From assembly GCA_049325095.1 (NCBI GenBank), contig JBMOPO010000032.1, positions 62,001 through 126,000 on the forward strand: a stretch of DNA of 64,000 bases. Direction: 5' to 3'. Positions 43,458 through 54,541 of this stretch are shown here, piece by piece. Numbering within the stretch: position 1 is the stretch's first letter; each line of letters starts with the position of its first letter. The notes beneath the pieces are model-generated. The model was not told where the DNA came from. It was given only the letters and a program-made list of their open reading frames with translations, and made no database searches. Both the position numbers and the translations under genes were made by a program. This DNA is from JAGPUQ01 sp049325095. Its GTDB lineage: Bacteria; Pseudomonadota; Gammaproteobacteria; Pseudomonadales; Porticoccaceae.

Positions 43458-45188
43458 ATGGATATGGACTCCCCGCCTCGCCTCCTCGCCCTGTTGTCGC
43501 GACGACGTTTCCTGCCGTTTTTCCTGGTGCAGTTCAGCGGCGCCTTCAACGACAACCTGTATCGCAACGCCCTGCTGGTGCTGCTGGTCAGCGGCGCGGT
43601 CGCCGCCGAGCGGGTCAACCTCTGGGTCAATCTGGCAGCGGGATTGTTCATCCTGCCGTTCTTTCTGTTTTCGCCGCTCGCCGGCCAGCTCGCCGACCGC
43701 TGCGACAAGGCGCGCCTGATGCGCTGGATCAAGGCCGCCGAGGTGCTGATCATGGCCGGCGCGGCCGCCGCCCTTTTCCAGCAGGCCTGGGTCTGGCTGC
43801 TGGCACTGCTGTTCGCCATGGGAGCCCATTCCTCGTTCTTCGGCCCCCTCAAATACGCGATCCTGCCCCAGCACCTGGGTACCGGTGACCTGGTGGCGGG
43901 CAATGCCCTGGTGGGCATGGGCACTTTCGTGGCCATTCTCTCGGGCACCATCGGTGGCTCCCTGCTCGCCGGCAGCGCCGCGCCCGAGTACTGGGTGGGC
44001 GCCGGGGTGGTACTGGTGGCGCTGGCGGGCTGGGCCGCAAGCCTGGCGGTGCCGCCGGCGCCCGCGGCGGCACCCGACCTGCGGATCGACTGGAACCCGC
44101 TGCGCCAGCTCGCCGTGCTCTACCGGCTGGCGAGCGCGCGCTTCGGGGTCCTGCCGGCGGCGGCGGGCATCTCCCTGTTCTGGGCGCTGGGGGTGAGCTA
44201 TCTGACCCAGATCCCCAATTTCGCGGTCGCCGTCCTGGGCGGAACCCCGAGCCTGATTGCCCTGCTGCTGTCCGCCTTCGTGGTGGGTATCGCCATCGGC
44301 TCGCTGCTCTGCGCGCGCATCGGCGGATCCCGCGGCGAGCTCGGACTGGTGCCCCTGGGCGGGCTGGGGCTGGTGCTGTTGAGCCTGGATCTCGGCTGCG
44401 CGGTGCGCGGCTTCCAACCCCTCGCCGAGGCTGTCCCGTCGCTGTATCTGTTGAGCCAATGGCCCTTGCCCCGGGTGCTCGGCGACATCGTCCTGCTGGG
44501 CATCTGTGGCGGGCTGTACGTGGTGCCGCTCTACGTGCAGCTGCAACGCCGCGCCGGCGCCGACAGCCGGGCGCGGGTGATCGCCTTCAACAACCTGCTC
44601 AATGCGCTGTTCATGGTCGCCGCCAGCCTGCTCGGCATGCTGGTGCTGGGGGTGTTGCACTGGTCGATCCCCGACTTCTTCCTGGTGCTCGGCCTGCTCC
44701 AGGGCCTGGCGCTGGTGCTGCTGTCGATCTGGGCACCGGACTGGCTGGTGTGCCTGGCCGGCTGGGTGGTCGGCCGCCTCTGGTTCGGGGTGCGCAGTCT
44801 CCAGTTTCCCGGCGGCCACGGCGCCGAGACCTGGGTGCTGCACTGCCCGCCGGAGCCGCTCGCGGTGCTCCTCGCGGTGACGCGCTCCGGCCGGCCGGTG
44901 CGGCTGGCGCTGCCGGCATCCCTGCGCGGCTGGCGCTGGCGCTGGCTGCGCCGCTCGGCGCCGGCTTCGCCGGGGCCCGGCGCAGCGCGCGGCCCGGTCT
45001 GCTGCTGCGAGCCCGATCCGCTGGCCGCGGTCACCCCCGATGCCGCCCTGCGCCACTATCGACTGCGCGTGCGGCGCCGGGGGTGGCGGAAGCTGGCGGT
45101 GGAGGTGACGCCCCTGGCCGAGGCCGGCGATGCCGCCGGCGACGATGTTCCCGGGGCCGCGGCACCCTGCCCGGTCCCCGGTTCCTGA
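43458..45188 (+). CDS. MFS transporter (lysophospholipid-transporter type) with unusual C-terminal tail
   Basis: Residues 1-420 form a 12-helix major facilitator protein whose start (FLPFFLVQFSGAFNDNLYRN) is typical of LplT-like and Aas-type transporters that flip lysophospholipids and are often fused to a PlsC acyltransferase. Here the tail (about 425-576) begins like the PlsC linker (LVCLAGWVVGRLWFGVRSLQ), but at the HX4D position it reads HCPPEP near residue 461, so the catalytic Asp is Pro, and no EGTR motif follows. The tail may be a decayed acyltransferase. Substrate is inferred from family only. Confidence 0.8.
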   Translation: MDMDSPPRLLALLSRRRFLPFFLVQFSGAFNDNLYRNALLVLLVSGAVAAERVNLWVNLAAGLFILPFFLFSPLAGQLADRCDKARLMRWIKAAEVLIMAGAAAALFQQAWVWLLALLFAMGAHSSFFGPLKYAILPQHLGTGDLVAGNALVGMGTFVAILSGTIGGSLLAGSAAPEYWVGAGVVLVALAGWAASLAVPPAPAAAPDLRIDWNPLRQLAVLYRLASARFGVLPAAAGISLFWALGVSYLTQIPNFAVAVLGGTPSLIALLLSAFVVGIAIGSLLCARIGGSRGELGLVPLGGLGLVLLSLDLGCAVRGFQPLAEAVPSLYLLSQWPLPRVLGDIVLLGICGGLYVVPLYVQLQRRAGADSRARVIAFNNLLNALFMVAASLLGMLVLGVLHWSIPDFFLVLGLLQGLALVLLSIWAPDWLVCLAGWVVGRLWFGVRSLQFPGGHGAETWVLHCPPEPLAVLLAVTRSGRPVRLALPASLRGWRWRWLRRSAPASPGPGAARGPVCCCEPDPLAAVTPDAALRHYRLRVRRRGWRKLAVEVTPLAEAGDAAGDDVPGAAAPCPVPGS

Positions 45189-45209
45189 TCCTGTGCCGTC
45201 GAGGTCGAG

Positions 45210-46490
45210 ATGAAGCTGTCCACCCGAATTCTGCTGGGCATGGTCGCCGGGATCGCGGTCGGGGTGCTGCTCAGACCCCTGGCGGACCGGCCCGACAGCT
45301 TCGCCGCCACGCTCGGTGCCTGGCTGGTCGACACCGCGTTCGAGGTGGGCGGCAGCATCTTCGTCGCCTCCCTCAAGCTGATGGTGGTGCCCCTGCTGTT
45401 CGTCTCCCTGGTCAATGGCGCCAGCGCCATGGGGGCCAGTGCCCGCATGGGCCGGATCGCCGGCAAGACGCTGGCGCTCTACCTGGTCACCACCGGCATC
45501 GCCATCAGCTTGGCGCTGCTGCTCGCCAATCTGATCGATCCCGGCCTCGGCGTCGGCCTCGAAGGCGAGGTCGACTTCGATCCGGCGGCGGCGCCCTCGG
45601 CCAAGGAGGTGCTGATCAGCATCTTCCCGAGCAATCCGGTGAAGGCCATGGCCGACGGCAACATGTTGCAGATCATCGTGTTCTCGCTGCTCATGGGGAT
45701 CGCCCTGGCGCGCAGCGGTGCCGCGGGAGCGCGCGCCCGGGAGGTATTCGCCAGCTTCAACGAGGTGATCATGACGATGGTCACCCTGCTCATGCATCTG
45801 GCGCCCTACGGTGTCTTCTGTCTGCTCGCCAAGCTGTTCGCCGAGCTGGGGTTCGCCGCGATTCTGGATCTGGGCAAGTACTTCGGCACTGTGCTCCTGG
45901 CGCTCGCGGTCCACGGCACCCTGACCTATGGCCTGCTGCTGGGGCTGGTCGCCCGGCGCAGCCCCCTGACCTTCCTGCGCAATGTGCGCCCGGCGCTGCT
46001 GTTCGGCTTCTCCACCGCGTCCAGCAACGCCACCTTGCCGGTGACCCTGAGTGTCGCCGAACGGCGCCTGGGCATCGACAACCGGGTGGCTTCCTTCACG
46101 GTGCCGCTGGGCGCCACCATCAACATGGACGGCACCGCCATCATGCAGGGCGTGGCCACGGTGTTCATCGCCCAGGCCTATGGCCTGGACATCTCCATGG
46201 GCGGCTATCTGGCGGTGATTCTGACCGCGACCCTGGCCTCCATTGGCACTGCCGGGGTGCCCGGGGTGGGGCTGGTCACCCTGGCGATGGTGCTGGAACA
46301 GGTGGGGCTGCCGGTGGCGGGGATCGCGCTGATCATCGGCATCGACCGGCTGCTCGACATGGCGCGCACCGCGGTCAATGTCTGCGGCGATCTGGCGGTG
46401 AGCACGGCGGTGGCCGGCAGCGAGGGCCTGCTCGACGACGGGCTGTTCGCCGAGGTGTCGGACCGCGACCCCTATGCGGCGCAGCCCTGA
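45210..46490 (+). CDS. Dicarboxylate/amino acid:cation symporter (DAACS family)
   Basis: This 426-residue secondary transporter belongs to the GltP/DctA family that imports C4-dicarboxylates or glutamate with Na+ or H+. It keeps the hairpin serine motif GFSTASSNATLPVTL, the unwound-helix motif GATINMDGTAIMQG and the C-terminal IGIDRLLDMARTAVNVCGD. Substrate cannot be told from sequence alone: the Arg that binds acidic side chains is present in DMARTAVN. It follows the MFS gene by 21 bp and may share its transcript. Confidence 0.92.
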   Translation: MKLSTRILLGMVAGIAVGVLLRPLADRPDSFAATLGAWLVDTAFEVGGSIFVASLKLMVVPLLFVSLVNGASAMGASARMGRIAGKTLALYLVTTGIAISLALLLANLIDPGLGVGLEGEVDFDPAAAPSAKEVLISIFPSNPVKAMADGNMLQIIVFSLLMGIALARSGAAGARAREVFASFNEVIMTMVTLLMHLAPYGVFCLLAKLFAELGFAAILDLGKYFGTVLLALAVHGTLTYGLLLGLVARRSPLTFLRNVRPALLFGFSTASSNATLPVTLSVAERRLGIDNRVASFTVPLGATINMDGTAIMQGVATVFIAQAYGLDISMGGYLAVILTATLASIGTAGVPGVGLVTLAMVLEQVGLPVAGIALIIGIDRLLDMARTAVNVCGDLAVSTAVAGSEGLLDDGLFAEVSDRDPYAAQP

Positions 46491-46542
46491 GCGGGCTGCG
46501 CCGCGGTGCCGGGGACTGGCGCCGCCGGCGAACTCCGCTCAA

Positions 46543-46956
46543 TCAGCCTTCCAGACGGGGCCGGAGCGCCTCCAGGTCGTAGCCCGCCTCCCGCGCCCTG
46601 GCGAGCAGCGCATCGGCGGATTGCTTGCCGGCCTGGGACAGCAGCCAGAGCATGGTGCAGCGGGTCCCCGTGCGGCAGTGGGCGAGGATTTTCCCCGGGG
46701 TTTCCTCGATCAGGCGGGCGAAGGTCTCGACGTCCGCCGGGGTGATGTTGGCGCCCACCACCGGCTGGTGGATATAGCTGAGGCCGGCGGCGCGGGCGGC
46801 GGCCTCGACCTCGGCCGCCGTGGGCTGCCCCGGCTCCTCGCCGTCGGGGCGGTTGTTGATGATCGCGGTGTAGCCTGCGGCCGCGATCTCGGCGACGTCG
46901 GCCGGTGTGATCTGACTGGCGACCGCCAGTCGGGGAGTGAGGGATTTGCCGATCAT
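46543..46956 (-). CDS. Small phosphatase-like protein (TIGR01244/Blh type)
   Basis: A 137-residue protein with the cysteine P-loop HCRTGTRC, of the form HCX5R, found in dual-specificity phosphatases and the beta-lactamase-hydrolase-like N-domain family. The start PRLAVASQITPADVAEIAAA and the segment INNRPDGEEPGQPT are typical of TIGR01244. In relatives this domain is fused to a persulfide dioxygenase-like enzyme, so a role in sulfur handling has been proposed; here it stands alone. Its neighbour hexR is on the same strand 59 bp upstream. Confidence 0.82.
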   Translation of the reverse strand: MIGKSLTPRLAVASQITPADVAEIAAAGYTAIINNRPDGEEPGQPTAAEVEAAARAAGLSYIHQPVVGANITPADVETFARLIEETPGKILAHCRTGTRCTMLWLLSQAGKQSADALLARAREAGYDLEALRPRLEG

Positions 46957-47015
46957 GGCGTGCTCCGTTGGATCCGAGAGGCGAGCCTAAGTTGGCGGCG
47001 GCGCCGATACAACCA

Positions 47016-47864
47016 TCAATCCGTGCGCAGGCTGCGCAGGCCCTCCTGGAGGCGCAGCAGGTGCTCTTCCAGGCCGGCGCCCTTGCCCTGCGCCACGCCG
47101 ATCGCCAGGACGTCGATGACCACCAGATGGGCGATACGCGATGACAGCGGCGTGTACAGCTGGATGTCCTCGCGGACGTCGATGGCGATGGGGATATCGG
47201 CACCGGTGGCGACCGGCGTGCCGCTGGGCGCGAGGCCGATCACCAGGGCGCCGCGCTGCTGGACCCGCGCCATGGATTCCAGCAGCGCCCGGGTGCGCCC
47301 GGATTGCGACAGCGCGACCACCACGTCGCCGGGCTCCAGCGAGGTCGCCGACATGTTCTGCAGGTGGGGGTCCGAGTAGGCGGCGGTGACCAGCCGCAGG
47401 CGGAAGAAGCGGTGCTGGGCATCGAAGGCCACCGGCGCCGAAGCGCCGAAGCCGTAGAACTCCACCCGCCGCGCCGCGCCCAGCGCCTGGATGGCGCGCT
47501 CCAGCATCCTGGGGTCGAGGCTGTCGCGCACCTCGATGAGACGGTCGGCGGTGGCGTTGAACACCTTGTCGGTGTATTCCCGCACCGAGTCGGTATCGGT
47601 GACCGCCACCGTGCCGGTGCCGCGGCTGGCGGCCAGTTGCTGCGCCAGGGCGAGGCGAAACTCCAGGAACCCCCGGCAGCCCACCGCCTGGCAGAAGCGC
47701 ACCACTGTGGGTTCGCTGACGCCGGCCGCGGCGGCGAGATCGACGATGCGCATGGAGACCACCCGGGCGGGCTCCGCGAGCACCTGCTCGGCGACCTTGC
47801 GCTCGGACTTGCGCAGACCGGCGCGGGCGCCGTCGATCGCGCGGAGCAATTCGGCTGGCTTCAC
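47016..47864 (-). CDS. hexR: HexR-type transcriptional regulator (RpiR family)
   Basis: HexR represses or activates central sugar-metabolism genes and is released by the Entner-Doudoroff intermediate 2-keto-3-deoxy-6-phosphogluconate. The 282-residue protein has an N-terminal helix-turn-helix (KSERKVAEQVLAEPARVVSM, VSEPTVVRFCQAVGCRGFLE) and a SIS sugar-phosphate domain with FYGFGASAPVAFDAQ and ALSQSGRTRALLE. It aligns well with E. coli HexR (289 residues). A matching operator lies 29 bp upstream. No zwf, edd or eda gene is in the window. Confidence 0.9.
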   Translation of the reverse strand: MKPAELLRAIDGARAGLRKSERKVAEQVLAEPARVVSMRIVDLAAAAGVSEPTVVRFCQAVGCRGFLEFRLALAQQLAASRGTGTVAVTDTDSVREYTDKVFNATADRLIEVRDSLDPRMLERAIQALGAARRVEFYGFGASAPVAFDAQHRFFRLRLVTAAYSDPHLQNMSATSLEPGDVVVALSQSGRTRALLESMARVQQRGALVIGLAPSGTPVATGADIPIAIDVREDIQLYTPLSSRIAHLVVIDVLAIGVAQGKGAGLEEHLLRLQEGLRSLRTD

Positions 47865-47892
47865 TGGGGGTCACCGGGGGCTGTGCATGGAG

Positions 47893-47907
47893 TGTAATTT
47901 ATTTACA
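47893..47907. promoter_or_regulatory. HexR operator between hexR and uvrD
   Basis: TGTAATTTATTTACA has half-sites TGTAA and TTACA five bases apart, matching the gammaproteobacterial HexR consensus as I recall it (TGTAATTAAATTACA) except in the centre. It is 29 bp from the hexR start and 52 bp from the uvrD start, so it can serve autoregulation and may also affect uvrD. Confidence 0.75.
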
Positions 47908-47958
47908 GAATGATCGGCGCCGGCGGGCGCGCCGGCGGTCTCTGCTAGAATTCTGCCG

Positions 47959-50130
<2,172 letters not shown>

Positions 50131-50162
50131 CGACAAACAACCAAGGATCACGAGGGGGGATG

Positions 50163-51269
50163 ATGCGCGGACGATGGCTGGTGCCGGCCCTGATGCTGGC
50201 TCTCGCCGCCTGCGGCGGCGACGGGCCGCAGCCGGCCGCACAGGGCGCTGCGGCGCCGGCGGAGCAGAGCTTCCGCTGGAAGATGGTCACCACCTGGCCC
50301 AAGAACTACCCGGGCCTGGGGACGGCGCCGGAGAAGTTCGCCGAGCTGGTCGCGCGCATGAGCAACGGCCGGCTGACCGTCAAGGTTTTCGGCGCCGGAC
50401 AGCTGGTGCCCGCCATGGAGGTGTTCGACACCGTCTCCAGCGGCACCGCGGAGATGGGCCACGGCGCCGCCTACTACTGGAAGGGCAAGGCGCCGGCGGC
50501 GGTGTTCTTCACCAGCGTGCCCTTTGGCCTCAATGCCCAGGAGATGAACGCCTGGCTGCACCACGGCGGCGGCCTGGCGCTGTGGCGGGAGGTGTACGAA
50601 CCCTTCAACCTGGTGCCCTTCGCGGGCGGCAACTCGGGGGTCCAGATGGCCGGCTGGTTCAATCGCGAGATCGACAGCCTGGCCGATCTTCAGGGCCTCA
50701 AGATGCGCATTCCGGGCCTGGGCGGCGAGGTCATCCGCCGCGCCGGCGGCGAGGCGGTGACCATCCCCGGCGGGGAGCTCTACACCGCACTGCAGACCGG
50801 CGTCATCGACGCCACCGAATGGGTGGCGCCCTACAACGACCTCGCCTTCGGCTTTCACCAGATCGAAAGGGCGCGCTACTACTACTATCCCGGCTGGCAC
50901 GAGCCCGGCTCGACCCTGGAACTGATCGTCAACCGGGACGCCTGGCAGTCGCTGCCCGACGACCTGCAGGCCATGGTCGAGGCCGCCGCCCGGGTGGTGA
51001 ACCAAGACATGCTCGATGAATACACCGCCCACAACCACGCCGCCCTTGTCGAGCTGGAGCGCAGCGGCGTGCAGGTCCGCCAGCTGCCCGACGAGGTGCT
51101 CGTCGAGCTGCACCGCCTCAGCGACCAGGTGCTCGAGGAACTGGCCGCCGGCGACCCCCTGGCGCGCAAGGTGTACGAGTCACAGCGGGCCTTCCAGGAG
51201 CAAGTGAGCGCTTACCACCGGGTTTCCGAGGAGGCCTATTTTCGGGCCCGGCGGCTGCCGATCGACTGA
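50163..51269 (+). CDS. dctP: TRAP transporter solute-binding lipoprotein (DctP family)
   Basis: The 368-residue protein is the substrate-catching part of a tripartite transporter. It starts MRGRWLVPALMLALAACGG with a lipobox (Cys17), so it is membrane-anchored rather than free. Family marks are WKMVTTWPKNYPGLGTAPEK near residue 39, LQGLKMRIPGLGGEVIRRAG with the carboxylate-binding Arg, and GVIDATEWVAPYNDLAFGF. The sequence resembles the alpha-keto-acid-binding TakP branch. ATG at 50160 is also possible; the second has better ribosome-site spacing. No dctQ or dctM is adjacent; the nearest are at 23371-25253. Confidence 0.9.
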   Translation: MRGRWLVPALMLALAACGGDGPQPAAQGAAAPAEQSFRWKMVTTWPKNYPGLGTAPEKFAELVARMSNGRLTVKVFGAGQLVPAMEVFDTVSSGTAEMGHGAAYYWKGKAPAAVFFTSVPFGLNAQEMNAWLHHGGGLALWREVYEPFNLVPFAGGNSGVQMAGWFNREIDSLADLQGLKMRIPGLGGEVIRRAGGEAVTIPGGELYTALQTGVIDATEWVAPYNDLAFGFHQIERARYYYYPGWHEPGSTLELIVNRDAWQSLPDDLQAMVEAAARVVNQDMLDEYTAHNHAALVELERSGVQVRQLPDEVLVELHRLSDQVLEELAAGDPLARKVYESQRAFQEQVSAYHRVSEEAYFRARRLPID

Positions 51270-51293
51270 TCCGGGCCGCCGCGCCCGGTGCGG

Positions 51294-52217
51294 TCAGCCC
51301 TGGGCCTTGAGGCCGCGCAGCACCTTGCGCATGCTGTGCGCCACCGAGCTGAAGGCGTCGTCGAAGGGCTGGGCCTCGCCCAGGTTGCAGATCTCCCCCC
51401 AGTGCCCGGCGAGGGTCTCCGGATCCGGGGCGGCCTGGGCGCCCAGGCAGATGCCGGCGCCTTCCAGGATGCCGATCTTCGCGTAATAGCCGGCGCCGGC
51501 GCTGATGATGTCGCCGCTGCCGGTATGCTCCTCGGCACACAGCAGCGCCACCAGGGAGGAGACGAATTCGGGCTGCAGCAGCGGCCCGGTCTTGTCGTCC
51601 ATCGCCTCTGCCGACATCCGCGTGGTGGCCATGGGCGCGACGCAGTTGACGGTCACGTTGCGGTTGCGGCCCTCCAGCTTGAGGCTGTTCATCAGCCCCA
51701 CCAGGGCGATCTTGGCGGCGGCGTAGTTGCTCAGCCCGTGGCCGCCGAACAGCCCGGCCGCGGAGGTGGTCATCACGATGCGGCCGTACTGCTGGTCCAG
51801 CATCCCCTGCCAGGCGGCCTTGGTGCAGTACACCGCGCCCATCAGGTGGACGTCGACCACCGCCTTGAAGTCCTCGATCGACAGCTTGCGGAAGCTGTTC
51901 TGGATGTTGTTGCCGGCATTGTTGATGAGGATGTCGACCCTGCCGAAGGCGTCGTAGGCCGTCTGGATGATCGCGGCCCCGCCCTCCGGGGTGGCCACCG
52001 AGTCGTAATTGGCCACCGCCTCGCCGCCCGCCGCGCGGATCTCGCCGACCACGGCGTCGGCCGCCGAATGGGAGCCGCCGCGGCCCGCCACCGAGCCGCC
52101 CAGATCGTTGACCACTACCCTGGCGCCGCGCGCGGCGAGCAGCAGCGCATGGCTGCGCCCCAGGCCGTTGCCGGCGCCGGTGATCACGGCGACGCGGCCG
52201 TCGTATCGAATCGTCAT
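51294..52217 (-). CDS. Short-chain dehydrogenase/reductase (hydroxyacyl-CoA dehydrogenase type)
   Basis: A 307-residue SDR that resembles the (3R)-hydroxyacyl-CoA dehydrogenase domain of peroxisomal multifunctional enzyme. The NAD site is TGAGNGLGRSHALLLAARGA with VNDLGG, the NNAGN motif follows, and the catalytic Ser and Tyr-X3-Lys are in TTSAAGLFGGHGLSNYAAAK. The C-terminal 60 residues form a tail seen in this subgroup. GAGG lies ahead of the ATG at 52217. It is divergent from an acyl-CoA dehydrogenase, which supports a role in beta-oxidation of an unknown acyl chain. Confidence 0.88.
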   Translation of the reverse strand: MTIRYDGRVAVITGAGNGLGRSHALLLAARGARVVVNDLGGSVAGRGGSHSAADAVVGEIRAAGGEAVANYDSVATPEGGAAIIQTAYDAFGRVDILINNAGNNIQNSFRKLSIEDFKAVVDVHLMGAVYCTKAAWQGMLDQQYGRIVMTTSAAGLFGGHGLSNYAAAKIALVGLMNSLKLEGRNRNVTVNCVAPMATTRMSAEAMDDKTGPLLQPEFVSSLVALLCAEEHTGSGDIISAGAGYYAKIGILEGAGICLGAQAAPDPETLAGHWGEICNLGEAQPFDDAFSSVAHSMRKVLRGLKAQG

Positions 52218-52347
52218 GGTTTGTCCTCGGGTTGTTGGAAAGTCGGAACGCGAACGGGATGGCCACATGTTACCAGCGGGTAATCGAGCGCGTCAGCGCG
52301 GGCTTGCCGCCTATAATCCGGGCAGCTCCACTGCCTGAGGGCGGGCC

Positions 52348-53484
52348 ATGGATTTCTCCTTCAGTCCCGAGCACGAGGCGCTGCGCGACACCGTGCGCCG
52401 TTTCTGCGCCGAGCAGATCGCGCCGCGGGCGCGGCAGGCGGACGATGCCGAGGTCTTTCCCCGCGAGCTGTTTCGCGCCTGGAGCGAGCTCGGCCTGATC
52501 GGCGTGCGCTACCCCGAGGCCGACGGCGGCTCCGGCTTCGACAAGATCTCCGACTGCATCGTGCGCGAGGAGATGAGCCGGGTCAGCCAGGCCTTCGCCT
52601 CGGCCTGGTCGGCGCACTCCCACCTCGCCATCTGGCCGATCTGGCGCGCCGGCACGGCGGCGCAGAAGCGGCGCTTCTTCGCCCCGGCGCTGGCCGGCGA
52701 ACGCATCGCCGCCTTCGGCCTCAGCGAGCCCGACGTCGGCTCCAATATCCGCGCCCTGGCGACCCGCGCCGCCAAGGTTCCCGGCGGCTATCGCATCCGG
52801 GGCAGCAAGCTCTACATCACCAATGCCCCGATCGCGGATTTCATCACCCTGGCGGCGCGCACCCGGCCGGAGCGGGACGCCGGTGCCATCAGCCTGTTTC
52901 TGGTCGAACTGCCCGATCCGGCGGTGCAGATCGACAAGCTCGACAAAGAGGGCATCCGCGCCTCGGAGACCGGGCTGATCCATATCGACGACCTGTTCGT
53001 GCCCGACGACTGCCTGCTCGGCGAGCGCGAGGGCACCTACCCGATCATCCTCGAATGCCTGTCCGAAAACCGCGTCGGGGTGGCCGCCAACTGCCTGGGC
53101 ATGGCACGCGGCGCCCTGGAGGTGGCGCTCGACTTTGCCCGCACCCGGGTGGTCGGCGACCGCACCATCGGCAGGTACCAGGCCATCGCCCACAAACTCG
53201 CCGACATGGCGGCCGAGATCGAGGCCGCCCGCTGGCTGGTCTACCACGGTGCCTGGCGGGTCGATCAGGGGACCCTGGACGCAGCCACCGCCGCCAAGGT
53301 CAAGCTCATCGCCAGTGAAACCGCGCTGCGCGTCAGCGAACGGGCGATCCGCATCCTCGGCGGCGCCGGGATCATGCGCGACTACCCGGTGGGCCGTTTC
53401 CACCGCGACGCCCTGGTCTATGTGATCGGCGAGGGCACCAGCGAAATCCAGCGCAATATCATCGCGCGAGATCTCGACCTGTAG
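52348..53484 (+). CDS. Acyl-CoA dehydrogenase
   Basis: A flavoprotein that introduces the double bond in acyl-CoA thioesters. The 378-residue product starts MDFSFSPEHEALRDTVRRFC; the flavin and substrate signature is FGLSEPDVGSNIRALATRA, and the second is YQAIAHKLADMAAEIEAARW. The end GEGTSEIQRNIIARDL carries the catalytic Glu in the usual place. Length is typical of short/medium-chain enzymes. A TATAAT at 52312-52317 may be its -10. It probably works with the divergent SDR. Confidence 0.93.
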   Translation: MDFSFSPEHEALRDTVRRFCAEQIAPRARQADDAEVFPRELFRAWSELGLIGVRYPEADGGSGFDKISDCIVREEMSRVSQAFASAWSAHSHLAIWPIWRAGTAAQKRRFFAPALAGERIAAFGLSEPDVGSNIRALATRAAKVPGGYRIRGSKLYITNAPIADFITLAARTRPERDAGAISLFLVELPDPAVQIDKLDKEGIRASETGLIHIDDLFVPDDCLLGEREGTYPIILECLSENRVGVAANCLGMARGALEVALDFARTRVVGDRTIGRYQAIAHKLADMAAEIEAARWLVYHGAWRVDQGTLDAATAAKVKLIASETALRVSERAIRILGGAGIMRDYPVGRFHRDALVYVIGEGTSEIQRNIIARDLDL

Positions 53485-53659
53485 CGGCGCCCCGCGCGCC
53501 TGCACCCGGCTGGCCGGCTAGCGAGCGCTGGCTCGGGTGGGCTGTGGACGAAGCTTGCCGAAGCCCGGCCGCTGTGCGACGGTCGCAGTGGCGCGGCCGG
53601 CCCCGGATGTCGGCGCGCCACAAGAAAACCAACCTATCTATGGCACGGTGGGGTGAATC

Positions 53660-54541
53660 ATGAAATTCGGCATACAGACACTGTTTGGCGGTCCGGTGGC
53701 TTCGCGGCCGGACTATGTGGTCGCCGCGGGCAAGGCGCTGGAGGAGCGGGGGTTCACGCACCTGTGGGCGGCGGAGCATGTAGTCAACTTCCAGCGCTAC
53801 AGATCTCGTTATCCCTACAGCGACGACGGGGTGCCGCCCTTCGGTGCCGACACCGGGATTCTGGAGCCCTTTACGGTACTGTCGTTCCTCGCCGCCCATA
53901 CCCGGAGGATCCAGCTCGGGTCGGGCATCACCATCCTGCCGCAGCGCAACCCGGTGTACCTGGCCAAGCAGGCGGCGGATGTGGATGTGCTGTCCGGAGG
54001 GCGGTTGGTGCTCGGGGTGGGCGTCGGCTGGTCGGCCGAGGAGTACGAGGCACTCGGGGTGCCTTTCGAGCGCCGCGGCGCCCGGGCGCGCGATTACCTC
54101 CAGGTGATCCGCAGTCTGTGGTGCGACCCGCTGTCCAGCTTCGAGGGGGAGTTCTACCGGCTGCCGCCCTGTGTGCAGGGGCCCAAGCCGGTGCGCAAGC
54201 CGCATCCGCCGATCTACATCGGCGGCGAGAGCGATGCCGCCTTGCGCCGGGTGGCGGAGTTCGGGCAGGGCTGGATGGGTTACCGGCTCACCCCCGAAAC
54301 CCTGCCCGAGCGGCTACAACGGCTGTCCGCGATGCTGGCCGAATATGGGCGCAGTCTCGCCGACATCGAAATCGCGGTTTCTCCCTATGACGCCCATTGC
54401 GATCTGGATACGGTCAAGCGGTTCGCCGAACTGGGGGTCGGGCAACTGATCCTGGTGGGCTTCGCCGAATCCCTGGACGATCTGACGCGGTTGCTCGACG
54501 GCTTCGCGGAGCAACTGATCGTGCCGGGCGCGGCGCTGTAG
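53660..54541 (+). CDS. LLM-class flavin-dependent oxidoreductase (F420-type subgroup)
   Basis: A 293-residue luciferase-like TIM-barrel protein. It starts MKFGIQTLFGGPVASRPDYV and has the subgroup signature ILPQRNPVYLAKQAADVDVL followed by GGRLVLGVGVGWSAEEYEAL; the C-terminus has PPIYIGGESDAALRRVAEFG. Members bind F420 or FMN; without F420 biosynthesis genes in view I cannot say which. Two stable hairpins follow the stop codon (54568-54628). It may belong with the acyl-CoA genes upstream (175 bp away), but this is unproven. Confidence 0.87.
   Translation: MKFGIQTLFGGPVASRPDYVVAAGKALEERGFTHLWAAEHVVNFQRYRSRYPYSDDGVPPFGADTGILEPFTVLSFLAAHTRRIQLGSGITILPQRNPVYLAKQAADVDVLSGGRLVLGVGVGWSAEEYEALGVPFERRGARARDYLQVIRSLWCDPLSSFEGEFYRLPPCVQGPKPVRKPHPPIYIGGESDAALRRVAEFGQGWMGYRLTPETLPERLQRLSAMLAEYGRSLADIEIAVSPYDAHCDLDTVKRFAELGVGQLILVGFAESLDDLTRLLDGFAEQLIVPGAAL

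Noticed and set aside
43437..45914. An 825-codon open frame antisense to the MFS and DAACS transporter genes
   Set aside because: The translation is a Gln/His/Gly-rich mirror of transporter codons, and both transporters on the plus strand have clear helices and motifs.
47891..47910. A possible LexA (SOS) box upstream of uvrD
   Set aside because: The palindrome has the wrong spacing: a LexA site needs CTG-N10-CAG, while here the flanking triplets are 11 bases apart and the first is GTG. A HexR site fits better.
47946..47951. TAGAAT just before uvrD as a -10 giving a leaderless transcript
   Set aside because: The hexamer is only 8 bp before the start codon and no -35 is present, so the evidence is too thin to list as a promoter.
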